Below are positions 60,071-64,000 of a stretch of DNA of 64,000 nt, piece by piece (position 1 is the first letter of the stretch; each line of letters begins with the position of its first letter). Source of the stretch: Planctomycetaceae bacterium (GTDB lineage Bacteria; Planctomycetota; Planctomycetia; Planctomycetales; Planctomycetaceae); the NCBI GenBank assembly GCA_028284485.1, contig JANQRQ010000055.1, positions 1-64,000 of the forward strand, in the 5' to 3' direction. A model generated the notes under the pieces. That model worked only from the letters and a program-made list of their open reading frames with translations. It was not told the DNA's origin and did no database searches. The position numbers and the translations under genes were made by a program.

Positions 60071-60386
60071 CCTTGAACCATCAGGCAGTGCTTTCCAAGG
60101 CAATAGCCGTCGACGAACTGACGCTCCGACTGTCGCCTGGTTTGCGACCACCAAGTTGTGGGGCCGGGCGTTATAACAAAGACAAGAATCGAGGGCTACT
60201 TCAATCCGATCGCCGTTCCACACGCCCAGCGAGCGCTCGAATCGCGGCGGAATCTACCGAACCATTTCCTACTAAGGGAGTTGCGGAATACGGAATCGGC
60301 TCCCCCGGCCTATCCACCTTTGCCGATCCGACATGGGACCATGCACCCATGAACCACGCCGTGCGATCCCTTCGCTCATTGACTAC
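60071..60386. other. 316-bp gap without a supported gene
   Basis: It lies between two leftward genes, and presumably holds the L,D-transpeptidase promoter. No clear hairpin terminator. Confidence 0.4.
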
Positions 60387-61397
60387 TCATCCCTCAGCAA
60401 TCTTGAGCAGAACCTTGCCGTCGCGGCCGACCGTTTCCGCTGCTTGCACGGCGTCGGTCACCTTAGCCAAAGGAAATGTTTGACCCACTTCGGCCGTTAG
60501 AACGCCCGCACGAATCAGTTTTTTCACGTTACCGACAATCGATAGCTTCCCCGACAATTTCTGCTCGGCCATATAGCGCGCCAGCCAAAACCCTTCAACG
60601 GAATTCCCAGGCGTCATCAAGGCACGTGGCGAGAATGAAACCGGTTCGCTCGAAAGCGTTCCATACAGCAAGAGCCGGCCCTCCGGCCCTAAACAGGTCA
60701 CCACAGAACCGGCCACCGCACCACCGACCGGGTCGATCGCAAATCGAACACCGGGCTGACCGGTCTGCCTTTCCAGCTGCTCGCCCAACTCATCAGCACT
60801 GCTTTGCTGCGGATCGAATACAATCACCGCATCGGCTCCCAAGCCCTCGAGTTCTTCAGCCTGCTCAGCACGTCGAACGACGTTAACAGTGCGGAAACCA
60901 AAGTGCTTTCCCAACCGGATGACCATGCGTCCTAGGGCCGAGCCGGCAGCCGTTTGCAGCAGCCATGCGCCACGTGGCACCTTGAGCACTCGTTGCGTCA
61001 TAATGTAGGCGGTCGCCGGATTCACGAAGAACATCGCCGACTGTTCCACCGAGAACTCCGCTGGCACAGGAACGGCCTGCTTGGCGGGAACGCATGTCGA
61101 TTCGGTCCAATTTCCGGTTTCCCCATTGAGGACGGCCACACGTCGGCCGACAATCAATTTGCCGAGTAAACCGCCGCCACTCTCTTCAACGACTCCCACT
61201 CCCTCGAATCCGGGGGTTGCGGGGAGTTGCGGTTTCTTGCCATACACGCCCCGAATGTACATCAAGTCGGACGGATTGACGGGGCTGGCGAGCATCCGCA
61301 CGCGCACTTCACCCGGCTGCGGTTTCTGCGCGTCGCGGTCCTCGACCCGCAACACGTCGGCCGGCTCACCACATTCATGAAAAACGACTGATTGCAT
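60387..61397 (-). CDS. MDR-family oxidoreductase (quinone reductase / 2-enoyl reductase-like)
   Basis: 336 residues from the ATG at 61397. Medium-chain dehydrogenase/reductase without structural zinc ligands. ASPVNPSDLMYIRGVYG and PGFEGVGVVEESGGG (catalytic domain), FFVNPATAYIM, and the nucleotide-binding region (LLQTAAGSALGRMVIRLGK, then VNVVRRAEQAEEL) are present. The NPSD and NPATAY forms resemble trans-2-enoyl-CoA reductase (MECR)-like members. NADPH is the probable cofactor. Alternative starts at 61421 and 61499 lack support. Confidence 0.88.
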   Translation of the reverse strand: MQSVVFHECGEPADVLRVEDRDAQKPQPGEVRVRMLASPVNPSDLMYIRGVYGKKPQLPATPGFEGVGVVEESGGGLLGKLIVGRRVAVLNGETGNWTESTCVPAKQAVPVPAEFSVEQSAMFFVNPATAYIMTQRVLKVPRGAWLLQTAAGSALGRMVIRLGKHFGFRTVNVVRRAEQAEELEGLGADAVIVFDPQQSSADELGEQLERQTGQPGVRFAIDPVGGAVAGSVVTCLGPEGRLLLYGTLSSEPVSFSPRALMTPGNSVEGFWLARYMAEQKLSGKLSIVGNVKKLIRAGVLTAEVGQTFPLAKVTDAVQAAETVGRDGKVLLKIAEG

Positions 61398-61599
61398 GGT
61401 ATTTCTACCGCTCCCGTTCATCGCACATCGAGGGCCCTCGAAATCATGAAGATTTCGAATTTGAATCGGTTTTTCCGCCGATCGGGCGTCAATTCGCATC
61501 CGATCTTGCGTGATTAGTACATCCGAAGATAATCACACTGCGGACGGACCGCAAAGCGGGAGACCCCAAATTCGGGCAAAGCATTGAACGGAGCGAGTT

Positions 61600-62694
61600 T
61601 TGAAGACTGTTCTCGTCACGGGAGGGGCCGGGTTTATCGGCGGATGTTTCGTCCGGCAAACGATGGCCGAAGGCAGCACACGGCTTGTCAATCTCGACAA
61701 GTTGACCTATGCCGGTAATCTCGATTCCCTGGCCGACGTCGCCGACAATCCCGATCACATTTTCGTCAAAGGGGACATCGCCGACCGCAATCTGGTTGCC
61801 CACCTTCTGGAGGAACATCGACCCTCGGCGATTGTGAATTTCGCAGCCGAGTCGCACGTTGACCGGTCCATCGACAGCCCACTGGAATTTGTGGAGACGA
61901 ACGTCGTCGGAACTTGTCAGTTGCTCGCTCAGGCGCGTGCCTATTGGGAAAACCTCTCAGACAGCGCTCGCGAAGATTTTCGATTTCTGCACGTTTCGAC
62001 CGATGAAGTTTACGGCTCGCTGGGCGATACCGGAAAGTTCACCGAGGAAACCCCGTACGCTCCGAATTCGCCTTACTCAGCCTCGAAGGCCTCATCCGAC
62101 CATTTTGTGCGGGCCTATCAACACACATTCGGGCTACCGACCCTCATCACCAACTGTTCGAACAATTACGGTCCGAATCAATTCCCCGAAAAGCTCATCC
62201 CGCTGATGATTCTCAACGCCGTCGAAGAAAAACCGCTGCCGGTTTACGGCGATGGCAGCAATGTTCGCGACTGGCTGTTCGTCGAGGACCACTGCACCGC
62301 CATCCAAACGGTGTTGGACAACGGCACACCAGGAGAGGTGTATAACATTGGCGGCGACTCGGAAGTTTCGAATTTGGAGGTCGTGCACGCCGTGTGCGAA
62401 ATCGTCGATCGATTGCGCCCCGACTTACCGCATTGTCCGACGTCGTCTCTTATCGAATTTGTGAAGGACCGACCCGGCCACGACTTCCGCTACGCGATCG
62501 ACGCTGGAAAGATTCAGCAGCAACTCGGTTGGAGCCCCCGGCAGAATTTCAAAACGGGATTGGAACTGACCGTCCGTTGGTATCTCGAGAATCCCGTGTG
62601 GGTCCAACGTGTGACCAGCGGCGTTTACCAGCGGGAGCGCTTGGGACTCGCCACCGCCGACAGCACCACAGTCAGCAGCAGGAAGCCGGCCTGA
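61600..62694 (+). CDS. rfbB: dTDP-glucose 4,6-dehydratase
   Basis: 364 residues, starting at a TTG codon with GGAGCGA upstream; no ATG or GTG lies at a position that retains the dinucleotide motif. It converts dTDP-glucose to dTDP-4-keto-6-deoxyglucose. NAD-binding GGAGFIGG lies at residues 8-15; catalytic STDEVYG near 135 and [11 protein letters not shown] near 163 are present, as is the family's [15 protein letters not shown]. It precedes rfbA by 1 bp. Confidence 0.95.
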   Translation: MKTVLVTGGAGFIGGCFVRQTMAEGSTRLVNLDKLTYAGNLDSLADVADNPDHIFVKGDIADRNLVAHLLEEHRPSAIVNFAAESHVDRSIDSPLEFVETNVVGTCQLLAQARAYWENLSDSAREDFRFLHVSTDEVYGSLGDTGKFTEETPYAPNSPYSASKASSDHFVRAYQHTFGLPTLITNCSNNYGPNQFPEKLIPLMILNAVEEKPLPVYGDGSNVRDWLFVEDHCTAIQTVLDNGTPGEVYNIGGDSEVSNLEVVHAVCEIVDRLRPDLPHCPTSSLIEFVKDRPGHDFRYAIDAGKIQQQLGWSPRQNFKTGLELTVRWYLENPVWVQRVTSGVYQRERLGLATADSTTVSSRKPA

Positions 62695-62695
62695 C

Positions 62696-63589
62696 ATGAC
62701 GCAATTTCAAAAAGGGATCATCCTCGCGGGCGGATCGGGCACGCGGTTGTATCCCATGACTCGCTCGGTCAGCAAGCAACTCTTACCGGTGTACGACAAG
62801 CCGATGGTTTACTATCCGCTGTCGACCCTCATGCTGGCGGGCATCCGCAACGTGTTGATCATTTCCACCCCCGAAGACCTCGCCAATTACGAACGCTTGC
62901 TCGGCAACGGTAGCCAGGTGGGGATCTCCATTTCGTACGCCGAACAGCCGCGCCCCGAAGGACTCGCGCAGGCATTTTTGATCGGCCGGGAATTCATTGG
63001 CGACGATCATGTAGCGTTGGTGTTGGGCGACAACATTTTTTACGGACAGGGATTTCAGAAAATGCTCCGGCGATCGGCGAGCCGCCAAGAGGGTGCCACC
63101 GTATTCGCCTATCCGGTCAAGGATCCGCAGCGTTACGGCGTCGTCGCCTTTAACAGCGATGGCGTCGCGACGTCGCTCGAAGAAAAGCCAAAGGAGCCAA
63201 AGTCGAATCTGGCAGTCACCGGCCTGTATTTTTACGACAACAGCGTCGTCGATATTGCCGCCAATTTGAAACCGTCGCCGCGTGGCGAGTTGGAAATCAC
63301 CGACGTCAACCGCGTCTATCTCGAGCAAGGCAAACTGACGGTCGAGCGGTTCACGCGTGGATTCTCCTGGCTCGATACCGGCACGCCAGAATCGTTAATT
63401 CAAGCCGCCAGCTTCATCGCCACCATCGAACAGCGTCAAGGCCTGAAAATTGCCTGTATCGAAGAGATCGCCTTTCGCAACGGATTCATCGACGAAGCGC
63501 AGTTGCGCGAAACAGCAGAGGCCCTCAATAATTCTTATGGAGAGTACCTGCTCGAGCTGATTCAGCACGCCAAGCGCGGAACTCTATGA
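62696..63589 (+). CDS. rfbA: Glucose-1-phosphate thymidylyltransferase
   Basis: 297 residues. Makes dTDP-glucose from dTTP and glucose-1-phosphate, the substrate for rfbB. Nucleotidyltransferase signature [20 protein letters not shown] at about 11-30, then [10 protein letters not shown] and [13 protein letters not shown]. One base separates it from the rfbB stop (TGACATG), so they form an operon. Confidence 0.96.
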   Translation: MTQFQKGIILAGGSGTRLYPMTRSVSKQLLPVYDKPMVYYPLSTLMLAGIRNVLIISTPEDLANYERLLGNGSQVGISISYAEQPRPEGLAQAFLIGREFIGDDHVALVLGDNIFYGQGFQKMLRRSASRQEGATVFAYPVKDPQRYGVVAFNSDGVATSLEEKPKEPKSNLAVTGLYFYDNSVVDIAANLKPSPRGELEITDVNRVYLEQGKLTVERFTRGFSWLDTGTPESLIQAASFIATIEQRQGLKIACIEEIAFRNGFIDEAQLRETAEALNNSYGEYLLELIQHAKRGTL

Positions 63590-63648
63590 TGGCCTCTTAA
63601 GCCTCGCCCGGCCTGTATGGAAACTCCCCTTCGTATTGACGACAACCG

Positions 63649-64000
63649 ATGAAACAACGTTGGACATGGACGGTCTTGGCGGTGGCGTTAGGAACAACCG
63701 CTGGAATCTGGCTGAAAAACAACCTTCGTCGAGCAGCCCCTCCGGCCGAGCTGAAAATTGAAACGGCCTGGGAATCGTTGCCCGAATCGACAACGATTCG
63801 GGTCAATCTCACCGGATCGCCGCGACGTGAGATCGATCTGTCAGTGGATGGTCCATACAAAATCCAACCAGTCGGATCTCCAACCATTCTCGGTAAGGGA
63901 GACCGTCTCCCCAATACGACAGCCCGCGCGTCGGATGCGGGCATTCAAATTGGCGACAGCGAGTATACGGTATCTCGTTTGGAAATCGTTCCGGAGAAAT
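63649..64000 (+). CDS. N-terminal part of an exported protein, cut by the window end
   Basis: 117 codons visible. Starts MKQRWTWTVLAVALGTTAGI, a membrane anchor or signal, then a beta-rich sequence with repeated strands (TIRVNLTG, REIDLSVDGPYKI, YTVSRLEIV). This layout would fit a SpoIID/LytB-type N-terminus, but the diagnostic part is beyond the window. It is 59 bp downstream of rfbA, so might share its transcript. Confidence 0.6.
   Translation, partial: MKQRWTWTVLAVALGTTAGIWLKNNLRRAAPPAELKIETAWESLPESTTIRVNLTGSPRREIDLSVDGPYKIQPVGSPTILGKGDRLPNTTARASDAGIQIGDSEYTVSRLEIVPEK

Overview
The window reads as a chromosomal segment of a planctomycete (Planctomycetota). The evidence is six formylglycine-type sulfatases, a DUF1080 protein, a very large PVC-type dehydrogenase/cytochrome c fusion, a Gfo/Idh/MocA oxidoreductase with a twin-arginine leader, several Leu-rich-repeat proteins of the planctomycete membrane-anchored type, and many loosely packed, mostly monocistronic genes with long repeat-rich gaps. 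No ribosomal RNA, phage or CRISPR locus is visible; there is one tRNA gene (Ser, anticodon GCT).

Layout. 1-10 kb: truncated oxidoreductase, a sulfatase, small accessory genes (ankyrin, DUF4375 lipoprotein, membrane proteins), a BRCT plus pentapeptide-repeat fusion and an LRR protein, separated by repeated palindromic units. 10-16 kb: a 1634-residue double sortilin/BNR propeller protein and, upstream of it, a thioredoxin-like lipoprotein whose first active-site cysteine codon is an in-frame TGA (candidate selenoprotein); a small fragment homologous to its 3' end lies on the other side of the propeller gene. 16-19.5 kb: an IS110-type transposase, then a TetR regulator with a palindromic operator-like promoter and a membrane protein. 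19.6-24.7 kb: three consecutive sulfatases. 24.8-32 kb: two tandem LRR paralogues, a flagellar hook protein, and two genes bounded by a 79-bp near-perfect direct repeat. 32-40.3 kb: two more sulfatases, the SGNH/dehydrogenase/cytochrome c fusion, and a sulfatase-DUF1080-small secreted protein cluster.

40.5-64 kb is more housekeeping in character: tRNA-Ser, mtnA (methionine salvage), two unrecognised envelope proteins, Gly/Tyr-rich secreted proteins, a pilus-type secretin followed by a Cys-rich OmpA-like lipoprotein, a Bcp peroxiredoxin, carB and pyrE (pyrimidine synthesis), an L,D-transpeptidase, an NAD(P)H:quinone-reductase-like enzyme, and rfbB-rfbA (dTDP-sugar synthesis) running into a gene cut by the window end.

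How it fits together: the sulfatases, DUF1080 protein and dehydrogenase/cytochrome fusion suggest extracytoplasmic breakdown of sulfated polysaccharides, the usual planctomycete lifestyle. No sulfatase-maturing enzyme is in the window. Intergenic space is occupied by at least five families of short dispersed repeats, the most structured being a REPIN-like inverted doublet. All functional calls come from reading the sequence; no database search was run.
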